NCBI GenBank assembly: GCA_018894105.1
Contig: CM032128.1
Coordinates: forward strand, 20,627,001 to 20,691,000
DNA: 64,000 nt
Direction: 5' to 3'
Source of the DNA: Jacaranda mimosifolia
Lineage: Eukaryota > Streptophyta > Magnoliopsida > Lamiales > Bignoniaceae
A model generated the notes under the pieces. It saw only the letters and a list, made by a program, of their open reading frames with translations. It was not told where the DNA came from and did not search any database. This document shows, piece by piece, positions 35,290 through 46,648 of this stretch. Position 1 is the first letter of the stretch; each line of letters starts with the position of its first letter. The translations under genes and the position numbers were made by a program.

Positions 35290-36975
35290 ACTATTACCTG
35301 CCCATTGGCCCTAAAGTTGGCGATTGATGTAAGAATTATTTGATGGAGAACTCCAGGCACTACTCTCTAAGTTTTTCACTTGTGAATTAAGTACCATTTT
35401 TGAATACTAGCGCTACCAGTATTCTAAATATGTAGAAGATGTTTCTCCATAGGAATCGTATTATTTCCTTACTCAAATATTTGAGCAAAGGGACATGGGT
35501 TGTAGGAGTGCGTCAGGATGGTGATTCAAAACAACATGATCTTGGTAAGGTTTACAGCTTCTCACCAAAGCATTGGGCATCCTTCAGCATGGTCAGCCAA
35601 AAGTATCCTTTCCGAAGTGTCTTGGACACCAGTGACCTAGCTCTTGAATAGTTTCCAGACAAATCTTTATGGATCTTCCTGAGTATATATTCTATTTTTT
35701 TGGGAGACAGGCTCTTCAAGGAAGTCTGCGAGAAGCCACTCTTGGACAAGTTTCCATCATCAAGATAAAGCGAGTCATGTGTACCTTTACTTGGTGTTTC
35801 TTCTTCTGGCCACTAGGTAGCATGCCATCTATTAAGTATCTTAGGATAAAAGTCATCCACATGTCGAGATTGTTGTTTATGTCCATTATACTAGAATTAT
35901 GCATGGTTCCTTCCCTAAGAGGCTACTGCTCCACAACATCTATAGTTAAGAACGTAATTTGCCTACTTCTTACTATAGTTGTTGAACTAGCGAGTTTGGC
36001 TAATCGATCAGCATCCTTGTTCTCCTTGTAGGGAATTTGCATAAGGGTAAACTCCTTAGCTTAAGTACCCAACCATACTTCCTTCTTTAGCTTCATACTT
36101 TCTAGTAACTTAGTTCACCACCTGCTAGGAGTCATTATAGGTGGATAGACATGAGCTCTGGCTGCATGGGCTAACTTCATTCCTATGATCAGTTCATTAT
36201 ATTCTATTTCATTATTTGAGGTAGGGAAGGTATGCCTTACTGCATGCTTCATCTTCTCACCATTGGGGCTTTCTAAGACTACTCGTACTCTACTGCCTAC
36301 TCATATAGCTAATCCATTATATATAGGACCTAGTATGAAGGGAGATTTATGTATCTACTTTGATTCCTTTGACCAGGAAATCTTCTAAGACTAGGTGCTT
36401 GATGGTAGGTCGAGTATGGTATTCAATCCCATACTAGGTTAGCTCCATCACCCATTTGATAAGTCTTCCCAAAGCTTGAGGGCTACCAAGTATTTTTTTC
36501 AAATGATAGTTAGTGAATACCACGATAGGGTGAGCTTGGAAATATGGATGTGGCTTCAACGCAACCATCACTATCATCAAGGCCAATTTCTCTATGACAG
36601 TGTATCGTGTTTCAGGACATTATAGTAGATCATTGATGTAATACATTGACTGGTGCTCGTTTCAAGACAGCAGTGACCGTAACATCCATCGCGACTACAT
36701 ACAAGTAAAAGGTCTTGCCCGTCCTTGTATTCTTCAGCAAAGGCGACGATGTCAGCTACTTATTTAGTTGCATGAAGGCTTTTTCACACTCATTGGTCCA
36801 CTTGAAGGTTTTGGCTACTTGCACTTTGAAAAAGGGTAGTCCTTTAAATTGAGAAATAAGGTGATTTAATGCAACTAATTGTCTTCCCAATGCCTATACC
36901 TCTTTGATATCGCGTGGTGCTGGCATCTTTAATATTGCTTCAATCTTGGTGAGGTAAAGGCTCAACTAGAGACTG
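35290..36975 (-). pseudogene. Ty3/Gypsy RT end, RNase H and integrase start
   Basis: Minus strand. About 36900-36700 holds the RT thumb and RNase H entry (GRQLVALNHLISQFKGLPFF, KWTNECEKAFMQLN, FYLYVVAMDVTVTAVL). About 36300-36000 holds RNase H (RVRVVLESPNGEKMKHAVR, NNEIEYNELIIGMKLAHAA, LMQIPYKENKDADRLAKLAS). About 35750-35550 holds the H2C2 integrase zinc-binding region (KIHKDLSGNYSRARSLVSKT, GYFWLTMLKDA). Near 35310 the phrase ANGQV leads to the MULE insertion point. The RT is cut at about 36975, where copia B begins in the opposite orientation. Stops are frequent. Confidence 0.88.
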
Positions 36976-36979
36976 CCCT

Positions 36980-37640
36980 TATAATTGGGAGCCTCATGTA
37001 CATCACAAATTGCACAAGACCTAATATAGCATATACTGTTGATAAGTTAAAAAGATTTACTAGGAATCCAAGTCAAGAGCATTAAGCAACATTAGTTAGA
37101 GTCTTAAGGTATTTAAAGCATACCTTAGGTTATCGATTGTACTATACAAGATATGCAGTTGTAATAGAATAATATAATTATACTAATTGGATATCAGACT
37201 CCAGTGAAACTAAGTCCCCAAGTTGATATGTATTCACTTTATGATGAGGTGTTATTTCATGGAAGTCCTCAAAACAAACTTGTATAGCCAGATCGACTAT
37301 GGAATCTGAGTTCATTGCATTGGACAAAGCAGAAAAGGAAGTTGAATGGCTATGGCATTTCTTGGAAGATATCCCTAATAAGACCAAACTTGTGCCTACA
37401 ATTTGCATTCATTGTGATAGTCAATCGGCATTGGTAATGCACAAAGTAGTATGTATAATGGTAAGTCTAGACATATACGTTGTAGATATAATATAGTTAG
37501 ACAATTGCTCTCTAATGTAGTTATCTCTATTGACTATATAAGGTTAAAAGAAAACATTGCAGATATGCTAACCAAAGGTTTAAATAGAGAGAAGTCAAAA
37601 AATTATAGAGGTGAATAGGACTTAAGCCTATAAAATAAAT
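36980..37640 (+). pseudogene. Copia B RNase H (3' end of pol)
   Basis: Reads MYITNCTRPNIAYTVDKL, RVLRYLKHTLGYRLYY, then [40 protein letters not shown] and [15 protein letters not shown], the canonical Ty1/Copia RNase H. After a frame change come a remnant of the TKGL motif region (about 37570) and the short polyprotein end. It differs in sequence from copia A/C, so this is a separate family. The 5' part of the element is absent, truncated against the Gypsy remnant. Confidence 0.88.
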
Positions 37641-38107
37641 GAGGCACTGCAATTGAAACCCTACTTATGTGACTAGAGATCCCAAGAAATAAGCTCAAAG
37701 GGAAAAACAAATTGTTTTGTCCCGACGTGGAAGCATTGTGGTCCAACCTCCATCCTATTTCTATGATAAGTAGATAGTGCCACCAGCAAAAGATTAAGAT
37801 TAAGCTTTACTTTTAATGGCTCTTATACCTTGAATCCTTAAGTGGGGATGCAGTAGGAACCTCTTAATAAAAATTCACCTATGTGAGTAGGGACTGTGCT
37901 AGTCCTATGAAAATTTTATGGTTAAATTTTCAGAGAGTACTCATGAATCCAAGAGTTGTTTAGGGCCAAAATAAACATAACCTTAATAACTTAAACTGAC
38001 TATTTAGTGGAGTTGTATGAAGTTTTATTGTCTTGGTATACACAAAAGTCGAATAATTCAAGACATCGTGCGTTCACTGGTTGGTGAGTACATTCACTAG
38101 TTCTCAC
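37641..38107 (+). other. Copia B 3' untranslated region
   Basis: Non-coding sequence between pol and the LTR, interrupted at 38108 by a hAT element and continuing at 38922-39041. Confidence 0.5.
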
Positions 38108-38913
38108 TAGGCCTGTAAATGGGTAGGTAGGGTATTATCCTACGCAGGCCCAAAATGTCATACCCATACACATACCCATATCCATACCCATACTTATTAA
38201 AGATAATGTAATGGGTATGAGTATGGTCTATACCCATAAATTACTCATTACTTTATACTTAAATTTAATATATGAACCTAAAAATTATCTATATCGAAAT
38301 CAAATTTATATTAATAATAAATATTTTATATATAAAAATTACAAATATGTGAATGAGCAGTAACAACTAAATAATTTTCTTCATTAAAAATTAAACTAAA
38401 TTAATAAAATTAATAAAGTTATTATATTGGGAGAGCAATTTTTTTTAAAAAAAAAATTGGAATAACAATAGCAATAGTTGAACATTTTTCATTAATAAAA
38501 TTAATAGTGGAATAAATATTTTTTTATAAAAACAGTTAATAAAATTAATTTTGCTAATGGAATAAACTTTGTTAATAAAAATTTTATTAATGAATGAAAA
38601 ATTGAAAATAAAGATTAACTAATTTAAATTTAATAATTAAATTAAATTAAATATAGAAAAAAGTTTTTTTTTTTTGTTATCGTATGCCAAATAATATTTT
38701 TAGTATATATTGAGAAAATTAGTATATACATTAAAAACATAAGTCCAATAAACTAGACCCAATAGATCTTGGGTTAGATAGGGTAGGGTAGGGTAGGGTT
38801 AGGATCTCATCCTTTTGGATATTTTAAGGTACGATAGAATATAGGAAATTTTTGTTTGGGTATTTTAGGATATGGGTATAGGTAAGGTGATACCCTATCC
38901 ATTTACAAGACTA
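38108..38913. mobile_element. hAT-type MITE with 8-bp duplication
   Basis: Left end TAGGCCTGTAAATGG; right end in reverse complement TAGTCTTGTAAATGG. Flanked by perfect GTTCTCAC duplications (38100-38107 and 38914-38921). Subterminal GGGTAGGGTA / TACCCATACCCATA phrases face each other. The interior is AT-rich and non-coding. Confidence 0.88.
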
Positions 38914-39041
38914 GTTCTCACTAGGGAAGATTCAAAGCCACAACTACCTAACCATATGCAGTTTTGCTCAAGTTGGAACACTTTTGTGTGTTAGCATTAT
39001 TTGCACAACTTACGAGATAATTTTTCATTCATGTGGGGGAT

Positions 39042-39444
39042 TGTGAGAATTTTGGTTAGGAGACCAATTTAAGGACCCAATTTTAGCTCAATAATTGAGA
39101 GTATAATATTTAATAATGCTTCTAAATTCTTATATCAATTTGAACCTCTCATTGAGGAGATGTTTATGTATACGCTTATTCACCAAAATTTATTAAGGTT
39201 TGAATGAGAAAATTAGGCAAAAGTTGATGGGTTACAAGAGGATGACAAGGTATAATAAAAGCCAATGGAATGGTAAAAATAGCCATCCCACATTAGAAGA
39301 GAAAGCTAAAAGAATCTAGTTTATAGAGCTTGGATTTTGGGGTACCTAAGCATTTGGAGAGGGGACCTACATGTGTGTAGGTCTGATTTCACGAACCACA
39401 AATGCACACGCATGTCGCCCATCTATCCAGCTAGCCAGCTAGGG

Positions 39445-39475
<31 letters not shown>

Positions 39476-40031
39476 CGAGGGTGAGGGCGATGGTGAGGGG
39501 TGCAAGTGTAGGTACGGGTGTGGTACAATCATGATTTATCTCTTTCTAGATCGAATTTAATTAAAATAATTATTTAAATTTATTTTGATTATACTTAACC
39601 TTCAGAATTTATTTTATTAGTGATAACTCTTCAGATTTTGTTCAACTCTTTGAAAATGATTTAGAAGAGTTGTCTCCTCTATCAACCAGTGTCATTGTTG
39701 TCTCTTGGAGCATATCAGACATTAATCACATCTTTTAATTCAAAGTTTTTTTTCTCTTCGACTATAGTTCCAATTCTACATAGGGTCTTAACATAACCTA
39801 TAAATAAGAGTACCTAAAACTAAATGAAACCACCGAAATTTTGAAGCAAACATAGCAACCTGTCTAGCCATCTCACTATATTGCACACTTATACAATATC
39901 CATAAACAGAGAGCTCTAAGTCAACCCAGTTCGTTAGTTCTGTTTTATTTGAGTGATCTTGAGAGGTTAATTGCCAAGAGCATTCTAGCATTGTGTGAGG
40001 AGCATTATAACCTTAAGGAGACTATTGGGGC
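39042..40031 (+). mobile_element. Copia B 3' LTR, right end cut
   Basis: A polypurine tract (GTGGGGGAT, 39033-39041) is followed by TGTGAGAATTTTGG, a normal LTR start. A TATA-like and leader-like region lies near 39240-39340. The right end is uncertain because copia C begins at 40032, so the ending CA was not identified. Confidence 0.6.
39444..39499. repeat. (GGTGAG)n minisatellite in LTR
   Basis: About nine copies of GGTGAG with a few G-to-C and A-to-T changes. The plus strand is G-rich and could form G-quadruplexes. Confidence 0.9.
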
Positions 40032-41559
40032 TGTTGGAATAGTGCCCCACAAGCCAATTAGATTAGCATGTAAACTGTTTCACTTGTGATACAATCTTGA
40101 TTGAATGATATTCATTAAATGGCCATCTTCATCTTATGCTTATATTTACTTCACTGGCATTTAGTTGAAGCCCTTAGATCACACGAGACTACAGGACTTG
40201 GTGACGCACTGGGTGTTGATTATGAAACAAATCTTACATAGTCATGAACTTAAATCTTCCAAGTCGTAGGACCTTATTTGACATGGCATCTAAAATTTTG
40301 ATAGACTTGCACTAATGATGCATGAATCTAAGAGTTCGATATTGCTCTGTTTCATGAGCAAGGCCATATGAGATATTGGTGGTGTTAGTGGGTGCTTGTT
40401 AGGAAACAAGTTTACTGAAGACTAACCTAGAGAATCCACTAGATAGCCAAAGTGGCAAGTTCTCCAACTTACGCTAGTGCATATAATTAGTCCTTTCACC
40501 TAATGATCCATTGTAACCTTGTGTTTTGGTTCTCATGCTTTGACTCTTCCTTGACCTCCTAGCGGGTCTTTTGGGTTGAGGTTGGGTATGACCTACTTAG
40601 GCATGGAGGTTTGTAAGATCTAAGATGGGATCCGACTCTTCATCATTGTGAAGGGTGAGTACATCTCTTGTGTATTCTATAGCGATCGATTTCAAGAAAT
40701 CCTTGCGCAAGGTAGTATGAAAATTTGAAAAATGAGTTTTCCAAAGATGAGGTCACAAAGGGGAATCGAATATTGAGAATAGAAACATAGTATCGAGGCT
40801 ATTAAGGAGCCAGCAAATATCTTGCCGTATGCTTTTTTTGGAAGATAGGAGACAAACGGACTGTATTTGCATAGTACACGTAAAGCTAGAATGGCTCTCC
40901 AAAAGCATTCATTTCGGCCAATTAGTTGGGCTCCATGGGCTTGAGGTTGGACATCGTCCATAGAGATTGGGTACTCTTCAATTAATGGAGATTAATTTAA
41001 TTGAGTCATTAGTTTAAAGGAGTTTAAACTAATGTGAATATTTAATACTCTATAAGTCACAAACAGTTGTGAGCCAATGTTCAATGAATGGTAGAACCTA
41101 ATAGGTCACACATAAAAGCCAATTGCAAATCCTACTTGATGAAGGGGAATTTTCTAAGAGTTAGAAAAATTCCTTTATGACCAATTTTGAGAGATAGACG
41201 GCTGATGCAGTTTATGGTCATTTTGGCTTGATCAATTTAATTGTTAAATTGATCCAACTAATTTAAGGAATTAAATTTGACCAATTAATTAAGGAGTTAA
41301 GTTAACAATGGCTTGCTTAAAGAGTTAAACAAATTGACTTAAGAATTAAGTCAAAGGTTAATTAACTAAATTAAAATATTTAATTTAATTAAAATGAAGA
41401 ATTAATTTTGGAGGAAAAATTCAAATGAAAAGTTCATTTGGTGTGTCATTAGAATTTATTTGAATAACATTTCATGAGATGAAATGAAGATTCCAAATGA
41501 AATGCAAATGCACACAAAATTCACATGCCATTTGCTTGCCAACTTGCCAACTTGAGGAA

Positions 41560-41586
41560 GGTGTGATGCCACCTTGGCATCACACC
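41560..41586 (+). promoter_or_regulatory. LTR promoter hairpin (copia C)
   Basis: GGTGTGATGCCA, loop CCT, TGGCATCACACC: a perfect 12-bp stem, ten bases upstream of the TATA stretch. Confidence 0.75.
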
Positions 41587-41596
41587 ATCCTCCCTC

Positions 41597-41605
41597 TATA
41601 TATAG
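41597..41605 (+). promoter_or_regulatory. TATA box of the copia C LTR
   Basis: TATATATAG in the middle of the LTR, conserved in position and context in the other LTR copies. It is the probable start of U3-driven transcription, with initiation expected about 30 bases downstream. Confidence 0.65.
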
Positions 41606-42234
41606 ATATAGAATGAGAGAGTGGGCGGCCAACTAAGGATGTGAATTACAAGCAATCTAGATCTAAGATTAGATTCTCTCATTTTCCCTCCAATTTTCCA
41701 TGTGCTGCCTCATGTGTTGAAGCTTCACATTACTTCATCTCCTACCTCCAAGTCAATCCTTCATCCTCGCATTTCTCTTCCTTGTTCTCCATCTAACATT
41801 AAGGAGAATTGGATTATGCATTAGTGTGTGGATCTATCATTAGAGGCAAAACAATTAGATTGCTAGCCTTTTGGAGATTCTTTGTTCTGGCAGTAGATTT
41901 GGAACATCCATTGGAGGTCTGGTCGAAACTTTTTTGAACTGAAATTTTTATTGAAGAATCATCAAGGCATTGGTGATCTTTTGGTCTAAGTTTCACTCAA
42001 TTCGGAGTTCTTTGGTCAGGCAAAAGTTATCGAAAAGCCGTTTTGTTGCTGGAGACAGATTCCAGGAGTTGATATCTTCTTCCTACTGTCCTTTGATTAC
42101 GAGCAAAACAAGGTAATCTTCATACCAAATTTGAATCTATGGCATGTCTAGATTCTTGGCTTCATATGTAGTCTAGTTATTTTGGCATTTTTATGCTTTG
42201 ATAATTGGATCCTAGCGCTATATGTGGCTTGAAG

Positions 42235-42247
42235 TGGTATTGGAGCC
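42235..42247 (+). other. Copia C primer-binding site
   Basis: TGGTATTGGAGCC, one change from the initiator-Met tRNA complement TGGTATCAGAGC over its core, 12 bases after the LTR end. Confidence 0.85.
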
Positions 42248-44158
42248 TAATTCACTCTATGATTTGGATTTTTGATTGATTGATTCATGTGATGGATTAA
42301 TCAAAATCTCCAAATACTTTATCCAACTTATAGATTGGAGTGTTTGGATGATGTTGTATGTGGTTCTTTTTCTTGATGAATTGAGAGCATGCTAATATGT
42401 GTTTTAAGTGTTAATTCATATGATTAGTATGTTTAATTCATAGTAGCTAATGTTGAATTATGATTTGGTATCAGTTGATGTTATATGTTGATATAGCATG
42501 TTAAATTTGGTCTTAAGGTGTTTTGGTCATTTTTAGATCCAATATGATTGAAGTTTATTAGAGATTTTTGAAGAATATGCTTTTTACTTAAACTTGTTTT
42601 TAGAAGCATGATTGAGCAATTGAAATTTCATTTTTAAAAGGTGTTTTAGATCTAAAATTTCATCTATGTTGTGTGATTTAATATTTAGGAGGTGTCCTAA
42701 ATTTTTTGGTGCAAAAACATTGAACAAAAAATCACTTGACTAGCTCAAAACCTTGAAATAGGGATGTTGCCAGCCTGGGCCGAGCGTTGGCAAGGAAGCG
42801 TGTGCACCAGGGGCCCACCTACCGCGTAGCCATGCACCCAAGCTAGGTTGACAGCAGGCAGTTTCGGTCTATGGGAGTTTTGAGTGTTATTTTTGGCTCC
42901 TTTAGTGACCAAAAGTGTTTTATTTCACACATAATAGATGTACAACTATTATGTAAGTTCTCAAAATTATGTTTGACATTTTTTATTGCTTTTACAAACT
43001 TGTTAATCTTCAATAATGTTGCATAATTGTTATGCTTCCTCTTACTTGGCTAATTAATTGTTTATGAGATAAGCATTTAATTATTGGAATTGAATGTCAA
43101 TTTTAGATTTATTTGTTGTTCATTTAATTATTGAATGGATGATAAATGAGTGGGGGATGATCATGAGCCTTTAATATCAATTTTAATTGTTTCAAGTTGT
43201 TGAAAAGGGTGGTATTAAATTAGAGCTTGCATGCCTCTTAATTTCTATCTTGTAATTGTTATGAGAGTAGAATCACTAGGAGTGAGGATTTCTTTGTCAT
43301 GTAGATGTTACAAGCAGCAAAGAAGGCCATTGGAGGCATAAAGACCCATGAATGTATGGGGATACACTTATGTAATAGTTAGATTTAATCAACCTACTTA
43401 AAATCAACTAGGTGGTGCACCTATGGCTTTAAGTGCATTACTTAGTTAAAGCTCATGGTCATCCCACTCTAGGAGCATGCTAGGCATATTTATTTATTTA
43501 TGCTTTCCATATCTTATTGATATATGAGATGCATAGTTAGGATATAAGAAACCTAAATAAGAAGATAAAATGATGAGATCTTTGCAAGAAAAAAAAAAAA
43601 AAAAAACCCTCCACTTAGAATGTCTAAATGCCATCAAATATTAAGTCAAAATGGATACAAATTAAAAGAAGTTTTAATCAATCTATACCTTCTACCAATA
43701 GTATGTGGCATGACGACGCAACCATCATTTGTGTGATGTCTTACGAGTCGTGGTTTATGTTTATGGTGGAAAGCTGTGACCATATACTTAACATATGATG
43801 CACCTTTGATTTGAGGTTTCCCATGCATTGGCACACGAGTCGTGGGATGATGTGGAGTGATCTCGAATCAAAGTTTGATTGGTAGGTCCGACTTAACACC
43901 TAGTAATGTACATGTCGCACGAGTCGTGGGTCTACATGAAAAGTGAGGCAAAATATATCAAAGGTTTCATAGAGATGTAATTAACAAACGTTGCTTACCT
44001 TTCGATTGCTTGTGGATGTCTCAAGAATGATAAGTCCACTACAAGTCCTTAGGGCCTTGATTCTCACTAGGAAATGAGATTTCCCGAATTCTTCTAGGGG
44101 GTGAAGAATTTGATAAAATAGTAGGAAAAAAACATGCTTGAAAGACCATATTATTTTG
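42248..44158 (+). other. Copia C long leader with CACGAGTCGTG motifs
   Basis: About 1.9 kb of untranslated sequence between primer-binding site and gag. A GC-rich island lies at 42765-42875. The palindrome-like CACGAGTCGTG (or CGAGTCGTGG) occurs at about 43743, 43835 and 43919, spaced 84-92 bases. A poly-A run is at 43590-43607. It serves as the uninterrupted reference for the Harbinger insertion in copia A. Confidence 0.75.
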
Positions 44159-44497
44159 GAAACTAGTAAACTCACTTTGCCTAACTTCCATGACTGGTTG
44201 AGAAACCTCAAAATTGTTCTAGACTCCAAAAAGAGGACCTATGTCCTTAATCAAAGTCCACCAAACACCTTGGGTGATGACGCCACCAATTAGGCTCGTG
44301 AATTGTTCACTAAGTTTGTAGATGATGATCTACAAGCAAGATACCTCACGATGGCTTCCATGACCAATGAGCTCCAAAAGACTCATGAGCATAAGAAACA
44401 TTCTATTGAGATCCATACACACCTACAAGAGTTGTATGGTGTTCAAACAAGACACGAGAAGTTTGCTTTGTCAAGAAAGCTCTTTAAGTCCATGTGA
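44159..44497 (+). pseudogene. Copia C gag fragment
   Basis: Aligns with the copia A gag (NFHDWLRNLKIVLDSKK, then GDDATN, ELFTKFVDDDLQARYLTMAS). The start codon is changed from ATG to ATT, and a TAG interrupts after DATN. The frame ends at 44497, where an inverted LTR follows within eight bases. Confidence 0.88.
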
Positions 44498-44504
44498 AGT
44501 CACA

Positions 44505-46648
44505 TGTAACACTAGGATCTAATTGTCAAAGCATAAAAGCGCTAAAATAACTAGTCTACATATGAAGCCAAGGATCTAAACATGACATAAATTCAAATTT
44601 GGAAGGAGGATTACCTTGATTTTGAGAAAAACAAAGGAAGCTAGAAGAAGATCTCAACTCCTTGAAAACTATTTCCCATGAGGCACAGCAGAATCCAAGT
44701 AACATTTGGCCAACCAAATGAACTCCGATTTGAGTGAAATTTATACCAAATGAAAATTAACTCCATGATGTATCTTTAATAAAAAATTTAGCATAAAATA
44801 GATCAGGAAAGACCTCCAAAGGTCACTCCACAATCCCTACCCGAAACAGAGGATCTCCAAAGGCTAGTAGCCCAATTGTCTTGCCTCTAATGTAAAGATC
44901 CACACATCAATGCACAATCCTTTTCCTCTCAATATTAGCTGGAGAATGATGAGAATAAGAGCTTAGATGAAGGCTTGATTTGGAGGTAGGAGAAAAAGAA
45001 AAGTGAAGCTTCAACATATGAGGCAACACTTGAGAATTTGAAGGGAAATTAAGAGAATCTAACTCTTACTTGCAATTCCCATGTGATGAGCAGCCAACCA
45101 CATATACATTCTATATCTATATATAGAGGGAGGATCGTGTGATGCCAAGGTGGCATTGGCGCCAACTTGCAAGGGCAAGTTGACATTTGAATTTAAATTT
45201 TATGTGAAATTGAATTTCATTTGGAATATTCATTTCATCCCATGAAATGCCATCCAAATAAATTTTAATTCACGCCAAATGAACATTTCATTTAAATTTT
45301 TTCTCCAAAATTAATTCTGGGTTTTAATTAAATTAAACTCTTTAATTTAATTAATTAACTTTGGCTTAACTCTTTAAGTCAATTTGCTTAACTCCTTAAG
45401 CAAGATATCGTTAACTTAACTCCTTAAGTTAACTTGACCAATTGATAGTCATGTGGCACCAAATAATTAATTTCTTAATTAATTAATCTTAATTTAACTC
45501 CTTAAATTAATTAGATCAATTTAACAATTAAATTGATCAAGCCAAAATGACATCAAGTTGTGTCAATCGGTCAACCTCCAAAATCGATCATGTAGGAGTT
45601 TTTCTAACTCTTAGAAAATTTCCCTTCATCAAATATGATTTGCAATTGGCTTTTGTATGTGACCCATTAGGTTCTACATTTATTGGACATAGGTTCATAA
45701 CTCTTTGTGACTTTGGAATATCAAATACCATTAGTTGAAGAGTACCCAATCTATATAGTCGATGTCCAACCTCAAGCCCATGGAGCCCAACTAATTAGTC
45801 GAAATGAATGCTTTCAGAGAACCATTCTAGCTTATGCGCACTATACAAATGCGGTCCTTCCGTCTCCTATCTCCCAAAAGAGGTCTAAGGCAAGATATTT
45901 GTCGACTCCCTAAGAGCCTCGATTCTATGTTTCTATTACCAAAGTTTGACTCCCCTTTATGAACTCATCTTTGGAAAACTTCTTTTCCAAATTGTCATAC
46001 TACCTTGCGCAAGAATTCTGGGAATCGGTCATTATAGAATACATCGGAGATGTGCTTGCCTTTCACAATGATGAAGAGTCGAATCTCATCTTAGATCTCA
46101 CAAACCTCTATGTCTGAGTAGTTCATGCCCAATCACCACCCGAACGACCCGCTACATGGCCAAGGAAGAGTCAAAACATGATTATATGCACTGAGTAAAC
46201 TAGAGAACTTGCGACTACCGACTTGTCTCTTCAGCTATCTAATGGATTCTCTAAGCAGGCCTTCAGTTCCTTGCTCTTTAACAAGCACCCAATAACATAC
46301 ACCCATATCTCATATGGCATTGCTCATGAAAGAGAGCAGCATCCAACCCTTGGATTTATGCATCATTAGTGCAAGTCTATCCAGATCTTAGATGCCCTGT
46401 CTCGTAAGATCCTACGACTTGAAGATTTAAGATCACGATCGTGTAAGACTTATTTCATGATCACCACATAGTGCATGACTAAGTCCCATAGTCTTGTGTG
46501 TTCTAAGTGCTTCAATCAAATACCAGTGAAGTAAATATAAACATAAGATGAAGATGACCATTTAACAAATATCATTCAATCAAGATTGTATCACAAGTGA
46601 GATAGTTTACATGACAATCAAGTTGGCTTTCAGGGCACTATCCTAACA
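44505..46648 (-). mobile_element. Copia C LTR, inverted
   Basis: On the minus strand it starts TGTTAGGATAGTGCCC at 46648 and ends CCTAGTGTTACA at 44505. It is homologous throughout to 40032-42222 in the opposite orientation. To its right lie a purine-rich tract (GGGTAAGTGAGAGAT on minus) and pol, so it acts as the 3' LTR of that segment. It lacks the CACTA insertion seen in copia A. Confidence 0.9.

Larger units (their letters stand above)
40032..42222 (+). mobile_element. Copia C 5' LTR
   Basis: Begins TGTTGGAATAGTGCCCC and ends near GATCCTAGCGCTATA (CACTAGGATC-like in the other copies), 2191 bp. It is homologous to the copia A LTR and to 44505-46648. A promoter hairpin and TATA stretch lie at 41560-41605, and the primer-binding site follows at 42235. 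Confidence 0.88.
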
